This document shows positions 17,692-24,151 of a stretch of DNA of 58,271 nt, one piece after another. The notes beneath the pieces are model-generated. The model saw nothing but the letters and a program-made list of their open reading frames with translations. It searched no databases and was not told the DNA's origin. The stretch is from Ruminococcus sp. JC304. Its GTDB lineage: Bacteria > Bacillota > Clostridia > Lachnospirales > Lachnospiraceae. The DNA is taken from the NCBI GenBank assembly GCA_000285855.2, contig HE978651.1:881807-940077 (forward strand). The letters are read 5' to 3'. The position numbers and the translations under genes were made by a program. Each line of letters begins with the position of its first letter. Position 1 is the stretch's first letter.

Positions 17692-18174
17692 ATGCGTGTT
17701 GGAATGGGATATGATGTACACAGGCTGACCGAAGACAGAGATCTGATCCTGGGTGGTGTGAAGATAGACTGGGAGAAAGGCCTCCTGGGACATTCAGATG
17801 CAGATGTACTGATCCATGCAGTTATGGATGCACTTCTGGGAGCAGCAGCACTGGGCGATATCGGAAAACATTTTCCTGATACAGACCCTGCATATAAAGG
17901 AATTTCCAGTATTCTGCTGCTGGAGCATGTAACGAAGCTTTTGAGAGAGCACCACTATGAAATCGGAAATATAGATGCAACGATCATTGCACAGAAACCA
18001 AAGATGGCACCTCATATTCCACAGATGAGAGCCAATATGGCGAAAGCAATGGGAATCAATGAGTCTCAGCTGAACATTAAGGCCACTACAGAGGAGAAAC
18101 TGGGATTTACGGGAAGAGAAGAAGGAATTGCGTCTCAGGCAATCTGTCTTCTTAATGAAAGAAAAGAGAGTTAA
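17692..18174 (+). CDS. ispF: 2-C-methyl-D-erythritol 2,4-cyclodiphosphate synthase
   Basis: A 160-residue IspF of the MEP isoprenoid pathway, converting CDP-ME 2-phosphate to MEcPP with release of CMP. The zinc ligands Asp8, His10 and His42 are present (GYDVH and [12 protein letters not shown]), with GHSDADV and the family C-terminus [13 protein letters not shown]. It begins two bases after the G1P dehydrogenase stop, so the two are co-translated. Both enzymes feed polyprenyl-lipid chemistry. Confidence 0.95.
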   Translation: MRVGMGYDVHRLTEDRDLILGGVKIDWEKGLLGHSDADVLIHAVMDALLGAAALGDIGKHFPDTDPAYKGISSILLLEHVTKLLREHHYEIGNIDATIIAQKPKMAPHIPQMRANMAKAMGINESQLNIKATTEEKLGFTGREEGIASQAICLLNERKES

Positions 18175-18201
18175 TGATAGAGAAAACTGGAGGAATAGAA
18201 C

Positions 18202-19611
18202 ATGAAACTTTTTAACACACTGACACGTAGAAAAGAAGAATTCGTACCTCTTGAAGAGGGAAAAGTTCGTATGTATGTCTGCGGCCCGACTGTATACAAC
18301 CTGATCCATATCGGAAATGCACGTCCGATGATCATCTTCGATACCGTACGCCGATATATGGAATACAAAGGATATGAAGTAAACTATGTTTCCAATTTTA
18401 CAGACGTAGATGACAAGATCATCAAGAAAGCAATCGAAGAGGGCGTAAGCGCACAGGAAATTTCCGAGCGTTATATTGCAGAGTGTAAGAAAGATATGGA
18501 TGGCATGAATGTAAAACCTGCCACAACCAATCCACAGGCAACACAGGAAATCGACGGAATGATCAGTATGATCCAGACTCTGGTTGATAAGGGATATGCT
18601 TATCCGGCAGCAGACGGTACTGTTTATTTCAGAGTTAAGAAGTTCAAAGAATATGGCAAACTTTCGCACAAGAACCTGGATGATCTGCAGTCAGGCTTCC
18701 GTTCCCTGCAGGTATCCGGTGAAGACCAGAAAGAAGATCCGCTGGATTTCGTTCTCTGGAAACCGAAAAAAGAGGGAGAACCGTCATGGCCTTCACCATG
18801 GTGTGACGGACGTCCGGGATGGCATATTGAGTGTTCCGTTATGGCGAAAAAATATCTTGGCGATGAGATTGATATTCATGCAGGCGGAGAAGATCTGATC
18901 TTCCCTCATCATGAGAACGAGATTGCACAGAGCGAATGCTGCAACGACAAAATCTTTGCAAAATACTGGATGCACAATGCATTCTTAAATATTGATAATA
19001 GAAAAATGTCCAAGTCTCTTGGAAACTTCCGTACTGTTCGTGAAATCAGTGAACAGTATGACCTGCAGGTGCTTCGTTTCTTCATGCTGAACGCACATTA
19101 CAGAAGTCCGCTGAATTTCAGCGCAGATCTGATGGAAGCTGCAAAGAATGCATTAGAGCGTATTACAGATGCAGCAGCAAACTTAAAGGACAGAAAAGCA
19201 GCAGCACAGACAGAAACTGCAACAGATGCAGAGAAAGAACTGCTTGCACAGGCACAGGAATTCGTAAAGAAATTTGAAGAAGCTATGGATGATGATTTCA
19301 ATACAGCAGATGCACTGGCAGCAATCTTTGAACTGGTTAAATTTGCAAATACAAATGTATCAGAGACAAGTTCTGCAGAATTTGCAGGAAGTCTTTTAGA
19401 TACGCTGGTCAAACTTTGTGATGTACTTGGTCTGAAGGCTGTGAAAACAGAAGAAATCCTTGACAAAGAAATTGAAGACCTGATCGCAGAGCGTCAGGAA
19501 GCAAGAAAAGCAAAGAATTTCGCAAGAGCAGATGAGATCAGAGATGAGCTTCTGGCTAAGGGAATCATCCTTAAGGATACCCGTGAGGGCGTAAAATGGA
19601 AACGAGCTTAA
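18202..19611 (+). CDS. cysS: Cysteinyl-tRNA synthetase
   Basis: A 469-residue class I synthetase charging tRNA-Cys. The HIGH-type motif is HIGNARP, preceded by the zinc ligand Cys27 in YVCGPT. Further zinc ligands lie in GWHIECS and [11 protein letters not shown], and KMSKSLGN is intact. The C-terminal anticodon region is normal. GGAGG precedes the ATG. It follows ispF by 27 bases, and its 3' end overlaps mrnC, a gene order common in clostridia. No T-box leader is seen directly upstream. Confidence 0.96.
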   Translation: MKLFNTLTRRKEEFVPLEEGKVRMYVCGPTVYNLIHIGNARPMIIFDTVRRYMEYKGYEVNYVSNFTDVDDKIIKKAIEEGVSAQEISERYIAECKKDMDGMNVKPATTNPQATQEIDGMISMIQTLVDKGYAYPAADGTVYFRVKKFKEYGKLSHKNLDDLQSGFRSLQVSGEDQKEDPLDFVLWKPKKEGEPSWPSPWCDGRPGWHIECSVMAKKYLGDEIDIHAGGEDLIFPHHENEIAQSECCNDKIFAKYWMHNAFLNIDNRKMSKSLGNFRTVREISEQYDLQVLRFFMLNAHYRSPLNFSADLMEAAKNALERITDAAANLKDRKAAAQTETATDAEKELLAQAQEFVKKFEEAMDDDFNTADALAAIFELVKFANTNVSETSSAEFAGSLLDTLVKLCDVLGLKAVKTEEILDKEIEDLIAERQEARKAKNFARADEIRDELLAKGIILKDTREGVKWKRA

Positions 19612-20075
19612 ATGATATGAGTGAAACAAACGGGTTTAATGAAGAGAATTTAAGTAATCTGAAAGATTTGCTTCATCAGGTGTTTCATTTGGAAGATAAA
19701 GACTTGCGAACCTATTCTCCGCTGACATTGGCGTATATCGGAGATGGCGTCTATGAACTGGTGATCCGTACGATCCTTGTAAAAAAAGGCAATTGTCCGG
19801 TTAACCAGCTTCACAGAAAGGCCAGCAGTCTGGTTAAGGCAGGAACTCAGTCTTCCATGATGGAAGTGATCGAACCTATGCTTACGGAGGAGGAACACAG
19901 CGTTTACAGAAGAGGCAGAAATGCTCATTCTCCTACAATGGCGAAGCATGCAACTATGGCAGACTACCGCAGGGCAACAGGGTTTGAAGCTCTGATGGGT
20001 TATTTATATTTAAAAGATGATTTCAGCAGGATCATAGAGCTGGTCCGTGCAGGAATCGGAGAGGATAAGATATGA
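19596..20075 (+). CDS. mrnC: Mini-ribonuclease III
   Basis: A 159-residue RNase III-like protein lacking the double-stranded RNA binding domain. In B. subtilis this enzyme matures 23S rRNA ends. The catalytic signature [14 protein letters not shown] is present with the downstream [10 protein letters not shown] and [16 protein letters not shown] (a second acidic catalytic site). The ATG at 19596 overlaps the end of cysS by 16 bases; an in-frame ATG at 19617 is a possible alternative start. The 3' end overlaps rlmB by ATGA. Confidence 0.92.
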   Translation: METSLNDMSETNGFNEENLSNLKDLLHQVFHLEDKDLRTYSPLTLAYIGDGVYELVIRTILVKKGNCPVNQLHRKASSLVKAGTQSSMMEVIEPMLTEEEHSVYRRGRNAHSPTMAKHATMADYRRATGFEALMGYLYLKDDFSRIIELVRAGIGEDKI

Positions 20076-20809
20076 GTGAACAGATAGAGGGACGTAATGC
20101 AGTCTTGGAAGCTTTTCGTTCCGGAAAATGTGTAGATAAGCTTTTTATCCTGGACGGATGCCAGGACGGACCGGTTCGTACTATTGCCAGAGAGGCAAGA
20201 AAAAAAGATACGATTATTAACTATGTGGCAAAAGAACGTCTGGATCAGTTAAGTGAGACAGGCGCACATCAGGGCGTGATCGCTCAGGTGGCAGCCTATG
20301 AATATGCAAGTGTAGAAGATATTCTTGCGAAAGCAAAGGAAAAAGGAGAAGATCCGTTTATCTTTATCCTGGATAATATTGAGGATCCTCATAATCTCGG
20401 TGCAATCATCCGTACAGCAAACCTTGCAGGTGCACATGGGGTAATCATTCCCAAAAGAAGAGCAGTTGGCCTGACTTCCACAGTTGCCAAGACTTCAGCA
20501 GGTGCGTTAAACTATACACCTGTTGCAAAGGTTACCAATCTTGGACATACTATCGATGAACTGAAAGAACAGGGTATGTGGTTTGTTTGTGCAGATATGG
20601 GCGGCGAAACCATGTACAATCTTAACCTGACAGGTCCGATTGGTGTAGTGATCGGAAATGAAGGGGAAGGTGTAAGCAGACTGATCCGTGAGAAGTGTGA
20701 TTTCGTGGCATCTATTCCTATGAAGGGTGACATTGATTCCCTTAATGCATCTGTGGCAGCCGGAGTACTTGGATATGAGATCGTACGTCAGAGACTGCAG
20801 AAGAAATAA
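20072..20809 (+). CDS. rlmB: 23S rRNA 2'-O-methyltransferase, TrmH/SpoU family (RlmB-like)
   Basis: A 245-residue SPOUT methyltransferase, expected to methylate the ribose of G2251 in 23S rRNA. The N-terminal L30e-like substrate domain (EGRNAVLEAF) is followed by the knot domain motifs NLGAIIRTANLAGAHG, VIGNEGEGVS and IPMKGDIDSLNASVAAGVL. It is coupled to mrnC through ATGA, so rRNA processing and modification genes travel together. Exact target could also be another 23S or tRNA ribose. Confidence 0.88.
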   Translation: MSEQIEGRNAVLEAFRSGKCVDKLFILDGCQDGPVRTIAREARKKDTIINYVAKERLDQLSETGAHQGVIAQVAAYEYASVEDILAKAKEKGEDPFIFILDNIEDPHNLGAIIRTANLAGAHGVIIPKRRAVGLTSTVAKTSAGALNYTPVAKVTNLGHTIDELKEQGMWFVCADMGGETMYNLNLTGPIGVVIGNEGEGVSRLIREKCDFVASIPMKGDIDSLNASVAAGVLGYEIVRQRLQKK

Positions 20810-20892
20810 AATTATTCCACAATATTGTTATGTTATAAGAAGCCCTCTGGGCGAATGATAGAGATTTTCAGAAAAACGGAAGGGTTAAATTG

Positions 20893-21492
20893 ATGAAACA
20901 GTATGACGGAATTAAAGATGAAGAATTAATTTCCCGTTTCAAAAACGGGGAATCAGAAATCCTCGACTATCTGATGGAGAAATACAAGAACATGGTCCGC
21001 AAGAAAGCAAGGACCATGTTCCTGATAGGCGGGGAGAACGATGATTTGATACAGGAAGGTATGATCGGACTGTTTAAGGCAGTCCGCGATTACCAGCCGG
21101 ACAGAGATGCTGCATTTCAGACCTTTGCCAGTATATGTGTGGACAGACAGATCTACAACGCCATCCAGAGTTCCAACAGGCAGAAGCACCAGCCGCTGAA
21201 TTCCTATATTTCTCTCAGCGAACAGGATGGGGAAAATGAAGAACATCTTGGAGATAACTGGGGAGAGAACCCGGAGTCTATCATTATTGACCAGGAGAAT
21301 GTCCAGGATCTGGAGCAGGAGATAACAGCAACGTTAAGTCCAATGGAGAACCAGGTTCTTGAATATTATCTGGCAGGAAACGGATACGGAGAGATTGCCC
21401 GGATCATGGGAAAAACACCCAAGTCCATAGATAATGCATTACAGCGCATCCGAACTAAGATCAGGGAGCAGCTGGAGCAATATCAAAAATAA
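20893..21492 (+). CDS. sigH: RNA polymerase sigma factor, SigH (sigma-30) type
   Basis: A 199-residue sigma-70 family factor matching the transition-state factor SigH that initiates sporulation gene expression in Firmicutes. Region 2 includes DDLIQEGMIGLFKAVRDYQ and FQTFASICVDRQI; the region 4 helix-turn-helix is near EIARIMGKTPKSIDNALQRI. The ATG at 20893 is directly preceded by an in-frame TTG; I take the ATG, with GGAAGGG upstream. It follows rlmB as in many clostridia. Confidence 0.9.
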   Translation: MKQYDGIKDEELISRFKNGESEILDYLMEKYKNMVRKKARTMFLIGGENDDLIQEGMIGLFKAVRDYQPDRDAAFQTFASICVDRQIYNAIQSSNRQKHQPLNSYISLSEQDGENEEHLGDNWGENPESIIIDQENVQDLEQEITATLSPMENQVLEYYLAGNGYGEIARIMGKTPKSIDNALQRIRTKIREQLEQYQK

Positions 21493-21517
21493 AAATCAAA
21501 AAGTTGAAAAATAGGGA

Positions 21518-21546
21518 TTGACAATACAAACAAGTTCTGGTAACAT
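21518..21546 (+). promoter_or_regulatory. Promoter of tRNA-Thr
   Basis: TTGACA (21518-21523), 17-base spacer, TAACAT (21541-21546), ending 31 bases before the tRNA. Confidence 0.7.
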
Positions 21547-21577
21547 ATTCAAATGTGAGCGGTAAATCCGACACAAT

Positions 21578-21649
21578 GCTGATGTGGCTCAGAGGTAGAG
21601 CACTTCCTTGGTAAGGAAGGGGTCACGGGTTCAATTCCCGTCATCAGCT
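21578..21649 (+). tRNA. tRNA-Thr (anticodon GGT)
   Basis: Acceptor arms GCTGATG (21578-21584) and CATCAGC (21642-21648) pair perfectly. The anticodon stem CTTCC / GGAAG holds loop TTGGTAA, giving anticodon GGT. The T-arm CGGGTTCAATTCCCG is canonical. CCA is not encoded, and seven Ts follow the acceptor. Its last 17 bases and downstream flank are repeated at 22375. Confidence 0.95.
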
Positions 21650-21692
21650 TTTTTTATTGCTTAAAAATAAAAGATTTCTTGAATCTTGGTAA
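21633..21692. repeat. tRNA-Thr 3'-end direct repeat (putative attL)
   Basis: Starting in the T-loop and running past the gene end, these 60 bases recur at 22375-22434 with one mismatch. The position is typical of tyrosine-recombinase attachment cores. Confidence 0.7.
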
Positions 21693-21706
21693 TTTCTAAG
21701 AACTGT

Positions 21707-21736
21707 TTGTACTTCCGGAATAACAAGAGATATGAT
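21707..21736 (+). promoter_or_regulatory. Promoter of small toxin-like gene, copy 1
   Basis: TTGTAC (21707-21712), 18-base spacer, TATGAT (21731-21736). It is conserved in copy 2 and places the transcript start right at the long-range stem (21745). Confidence 0.6.
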
Positions 21737-21790
21737 ATTCTTACAGTGTTGTCCAACCGATACCTGGCAACGGGAGGAGGTGAAGTCTTT

Positions 21791-21844
21791 ATGGCAAGCA
21801 TAGCCGCCTATTATGTTTGCAAATGGTTAGACGGCGACAAATAG
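21791..21844 (+). CDS. Small toxin-like peptide, copy 1 (17 aa, shortened)
   Basis: The tiny ORF MASIAAYYVCKWLDGDK follows GGGAGGAGG by ten bases. It aligns with the last 17 residues of the copy 2 peptide at 22564 and shares the KWLDGDK tail. Relative to copy 2 it lacks about 12 N-terminal hydrophobic codons, so it probably cannot span a membrane and may be a disabled or non-toxic copy. It is enclosed by an mRNA stem AGTGTTGTCC (21745-21754) / GGACAACACT (21844-21853) and ends at a shared terminator. I infer type I toxin ancestry from layout, not from a database match. Confidence 0.55.
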   Translation: MASIAAYYVCKWLDGDK

Positions 21845-21884
21845 GACAACACTAGCCTAGCGGTTACTTGTCCACTATAAATAA

Positions 21885-21964
21885 ACAAGAAGAAGCCCCC
21901 AGTATTCGCACTACTGAGGGCTTCATTCTTTTTGTCTACATGGACTCATCATTTCTTTTCGCCT
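21885..21964 (-). ncRNA. Putative antisense RNA of toxin cassette copy 1
   Basis: On the minus strand an extended -10 promoter (TG, one base, TATAAT at 21976-21971) has TTGCAC at 21999-21994 with a 17-base spacer. It would start an RNA near 21964 that runs into the shared hairpin at 21924-21892 and stops at its T-rich side, about 80 bases. It overlaps the 3' end of the toxin mRNA, the usual type I antitoxin placement. Confidence 0.5.
21892..21933. terminator. Bidirectional terminator of toxin cassette copy 1
   Basis: GAAGCCC (21892-21898) pairs with GGGCTTC (21918-21924), with inner CAGTA / TACTG. T-rich tails occur on both sides, so it can end the toxin mRNA and the antisense RNA. Confidence 0.8.
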
Positions 21965-21980
21965 ACTGGCATTATAGCAT

Positions 21981-22181
21981 ATGCAAAATGAAAGTGCAAT
22001 ATGCAAAAAAAGTGACAGATTCCCAAAATGGGAATGGGCTCTAAAGTTGGAAATCACGACCTTAGAAATTCCGAATAGAGGAATGACAGTAATTAACGAA
22101 TCCGGGCTATACGCCCTCATCCTCAGCAGCAAGCTTCCATCAGCAAAAGAGTTCAAGCACTGGGTTACAGCAGAAGTATGA
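21981..22181 (+). pseudogene. Phage antirepressor (BRO-N domain) fragment
   Basis: The frame contains GMTVINESGLYALILSSKLP followed by SAKEFKHWVTAEV, the core of the BRO-N domain of phage antirepressors. It stops just where LPSIRK-like sequence would normally follow. The first about 25 residues are unlike the family. With no DNA-binding partner and both ends missing, this is a prophage scar, consistent with integration at the adjacent tRNA. Confidence 0.7.
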
Positions 22182-22374
22182 AAGACAGGGGCATAGTAAA
22201 AGGAGGAAGAAATTTTACCCTCCCAGAAATTCCAATGATAATATAAATCCACTCATGGAATGAGCTTATATTATAACTGGAAGTAGCGGATGCACTGAAT
22301 TTCCTTTCTTATTTTAAATTAAAATGGTAGATTTGAGTAAGTGTTACTCAAAGTTACTCAAACTAAAAGTCTGG

Positions 22375-22434
22375 AATTCCCGTCATCAGCTTTTTTTATT
22401 GCTTAAAAATAAAAGATTTCTTGAATTTTGGTAA
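22375..22434. repeat. tRNA-Thr 3'-end direct repeat (putative attR)
   Basis: Copy of 21633-21692 (59 of 60 bases), carrying the 3' half of the T-arm and the acceptor strand of tRNA-Thr without the rest of the gene. Spacing between copies is 742 bases. Confidence 0.7.
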
Positions 22435-22481
22435 CTCAAAAGTAATCAGAACAGAAGTTTTGATATACTTTTAAGAACTGT

Positions 22482-22511
22482 TTGTACTTCCAGAATGACA
22501 AGAGATATGTT
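22482..22511 (+). promoter_or_regulatory. Promoter of small toxin-like gene, copy 2
   Basis: TTGTAC (22482-22487), 18-base spacer, TATGTT (22506-22511), matching copy 1. Confidence 0.6.
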
Positions 22512-22563
22512 ATACTTACAGCGTTGTCCAACCGATACCCGGCAACGGGAGGAGGTGAGTTCC

Positions 22564-22653
22564 TTGTCAGAAATTATTATTTCTTTTCTTGTCTCCTTTG
22601 CGGCTGGTATAGCTTGCCACTATATCATCAAATGGTTAGACGGCGACAAGTAG
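22564..22653 (+). CDS. Small hydrophobic toxin-like peptide, copy 2 (29 aa)
   Basis: A TTG-started 29-codon ORF with GGGAGGAGG eight to nine bases upstream; a GTG at 22555 lies inside that site and is unlikely. The peptide is one hydrophobic helix (SEIIISFLVSFAAGIA) followed by HYIIKWLDGDK, a charged tail, the plan of Fst/Ldr/holin-like type I toxins. AGCGTTGTCC (22520-22529) pairs with GGGCAACGCT (22653-22662), bringing the mRNA 5' end to the stop codon and burying the ORF. This copy looks intact. Family assignment and toxicity are inference. Confidence 0.65.
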   Translation: MSEIIISFLVSFAAGIACHYIIKWLDGDK

Positions 22654-22694
22654 GGCAACGCTAGCCTAGCAGTTTCTTGTCTGCTATAAAAAAT

Positions 22695-22771
22695 AAGAAG
22701 AAGCCCCCGGTATTAGCGGTACCGAGGGCTTCATTTTTGTCCTTGCCAGACAAATTATTATTTCTTTGCCT
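22695..22771 (-). ncRNA. Putative antisense RNA of toxin cassette copy 2
   Basis: The minus strand keeps the extended -10 (TG, one base, TATAAT at 22783-22778) with TTGATT at 22807-22802 and an 18-base spacer. The predicted start is near 22771, and the RNA would end in the shared terminator hairpin. The core block GCCTACTGGCATTATAGCAT is conserved with copy 1 although the surroundings have diverged. Confidence 0.5.
22700..22738. terminator. Bidirectional terminator of toxin cassette copy 2
   Basis: GAAGCCC (22700-22706) with GGGCTTC (22726-22732), inner CGGTA / TACCG, then CATTTTTG. The inner pair differs from copy 1 by a compensatory A-T to G-C change. Confidence 0.8.
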
Positions 22772-22846
22772 ACTGGCATTATAGCATATGCGGATTATGA
22801 AATCAATATGCAGATGAGCTTGAAAAAATAAAAAAGAACAAGCTAG

Positions 22847-22988
22847 TTACTGTTCACACACCATTATTCCGCGAGGTGTTTTGACATGAATATGCCAAAA
22901 TCCCGAGACATACAAGCCAAAATTCCATTGCCGCAGGCAATCTGGAATGAATTTTGGCTATGTTACTGTGAACGGAGTGAACAGTAAC
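22847..22988. repeat. Palindromic repeat element, copy A (142 bp)
   Basis: Ends are GTTACTGTTCAC (22847-22858) and GTGAACAGTAAC, its exact complement apart from the inner GTGAACGGA duplication. Inside are CCGCGAGGTGTTTTG, a CCCGAGACATAC block, and a strong central hairpin with arms AAAATTCC and TTGCC. A short frame from the internal ATG ends in CERSEQ, but no protein is claimed. Confidence 0.75.
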
Positions 22989-23207
22989 ACAAGCTATCCC
23001 CTTGGTTTATGCGTTATTTTTCAAAAATGGCTCAGTTGATCGGTTTATTCTTTTTAGCAGTCTGCATCCCTGCCTATTGCTAGAGTTTTGCAATGGAATG
23101 CGAAAAGGAATCGAAGGGAGCGTATTTATATTTCCTATGATTCTACGAAACAGAAAAAACGTATTATCAAAAAAGAGCAGATGCAGCAGCACCTACTCTT
23201 TGTAGTG

Positions 23208-23717
23208 TTAATATTCACCAATGTCGAACAGCTCGTCAAAGGTTATCTTTAGATTCGGAAACATAACCAGATGTAAATCTTCTTTATTCTGGGCTGTGAC
23301 AGTCTTATAAAGATACGGATAACCAGTGCCATCTTCTTTGAAATCGAAGAGATAAATCTCTACAGATTTTTTTCTCCAGTCAACGATCCAATACTCAGAG
23401 ACACCGACCTTGCAATAAATATCCATCTTTTCATGTCGATCATATTCTTCTGTGGCATTGGACAAAACTTCCATCACAAAGCGGGGAATGCCAGTGAAAG
23501 AAATGTTCTTACGGTCTCTCAGATTACAGATGATTGATACGTCAGGAATGATTACTTTATCATCATTTTCACGCCATTCATACTGAACACCATCACCAAA
23601 GACACGATATAAGCTGTCTTTGATTTGGCTGCCGATCTTAATAACAAAGTTATTGATAACCATAGAATGTTCTAGGTAAGTTTTAATTAAATCTCCAATT
23701 GGTAGTGCATTATTCAT
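23208..23717 (-). CDS. Uma2 family (DUF820) endonuclease-like protein
   Basis: A 169-residue protein of the Uma2/DUF820 group, which has a PD-(D/E)XK nuclease fold but no established biological role. Conserved positions are IPDVSIIC (Asp59), PRFVMEVLS (Glu83), DRHEKMDIY (Lys97) and GVSEYWIVD. A short ribosome site (AGGAG) precedes the ATG. The gene stands alone between two copies of a palindromic repeat, which suggests it arrived with accessory DNA. Uma2 genes are common in such patches. Confidence 0.8.
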   Translation of the reverse strand: MNNALPIGDLIKTYLEHSMVINNFVIKIGSQIKDSLYRVFGDGVQYEWRENDDKVIIPDVSIICNLRDRKNISFTGIPRFVMEVLSNATEEYDRHEKMDIYCKVGVSEYWIVDWRKKSVEIYLFDFKEDGTGYPYLYKTVTAQNKEDLHLVMFPNLKITFDELFDIGEY

Positions 23718-24151
23718 ATTTCTGCATCTCCTTGATATGTTAATATAATTATAATATTTTGCAAGATGTTAGTCAAGGATATGAGCTAGCTGCTGAAAGA
23801 GAGTGTATATGTGTGGTTACTGTTCACTGGTAATATCCCGCGAGGTGTTTTTTGTGAGCAAAGGTCACAGAAAACCCGAGACATACCGCGCGAATTTATG
23901 CGATCAGCATAAATTCTGTGCATCGCGAAGCGTGTTACTGTGAACGGAGTGAACAGTAACTATGTGTGAACAGTAACACTGTAACAAATTTACAAGCTGA
24001 ATATAAGGCCTGTCACTGTTGCGTAAACGGTTGACAGATGGAATTTCCAATGATAATATAAATTCATTCGACATAAAAAATATTCAGTTGTATTTTTTAT
24101 ATATAGATGTGTGAAAAAACAGTATAAAATACGACAACAGGAGGGAAGAAG
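23718..24151. other. Intergenic stretch before glnS
   Basis: It holds palindromic repeat copy B (23816-23960), a partial tail of the same repeat (about 23964-23985), and a 19-bp sequence at 24045-24063 shared exactly with 22230-22248. An AT-rich hairpin ATAAAAAATA / TATTTTTTAT lies at about 24074-24101. GGAGGG precedes glnS. No T-box or tRNA is seen. Confidence 0.6.
23816..23960. repeat. Palindromic repeat element, copy B (145 bp)
   Basis: Same ends as copy A (GTTACTGTTCAC, GTGAACAGTAAC) and the same CGCGAGGTGTTTT and CCCGAGACATAC blocks. The central hairpin is different in sequence (GAATTTATGC / GCATAAATTC). Ends and boxes are thus conserved while the stem is replaced. Confidence 0.75.

Noticed and set aside
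21923-22252. 109-codon minus-strand frame over the antirepressor fragment
   Set aside because: It is antisense to the BRO-like frame, has no ribosome site and covers the antisense promoter; a chance frame.
22482-22664. 60-codon plus-strand frame overlapping the toxin-like gene
   Set aside because: It has no ribosome site, overlaps the conserved stem and small ORF in another frame, and is not preserved in copy 1.
22874-22986. Short frame inside repeat A ending in CERSEQ
   Set aside because: The frame arises from the palindromic arm and is not kept in copy B, where the reading frame and sequence differ.
23010-23207. Frame with RIYISYDST, resembling an IS1634-like transposase segment
   Set aside because: Only about nine residues look transposase-like, the flanks do not continue the match and stops bound the frame. 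Too weak to call a remnant.
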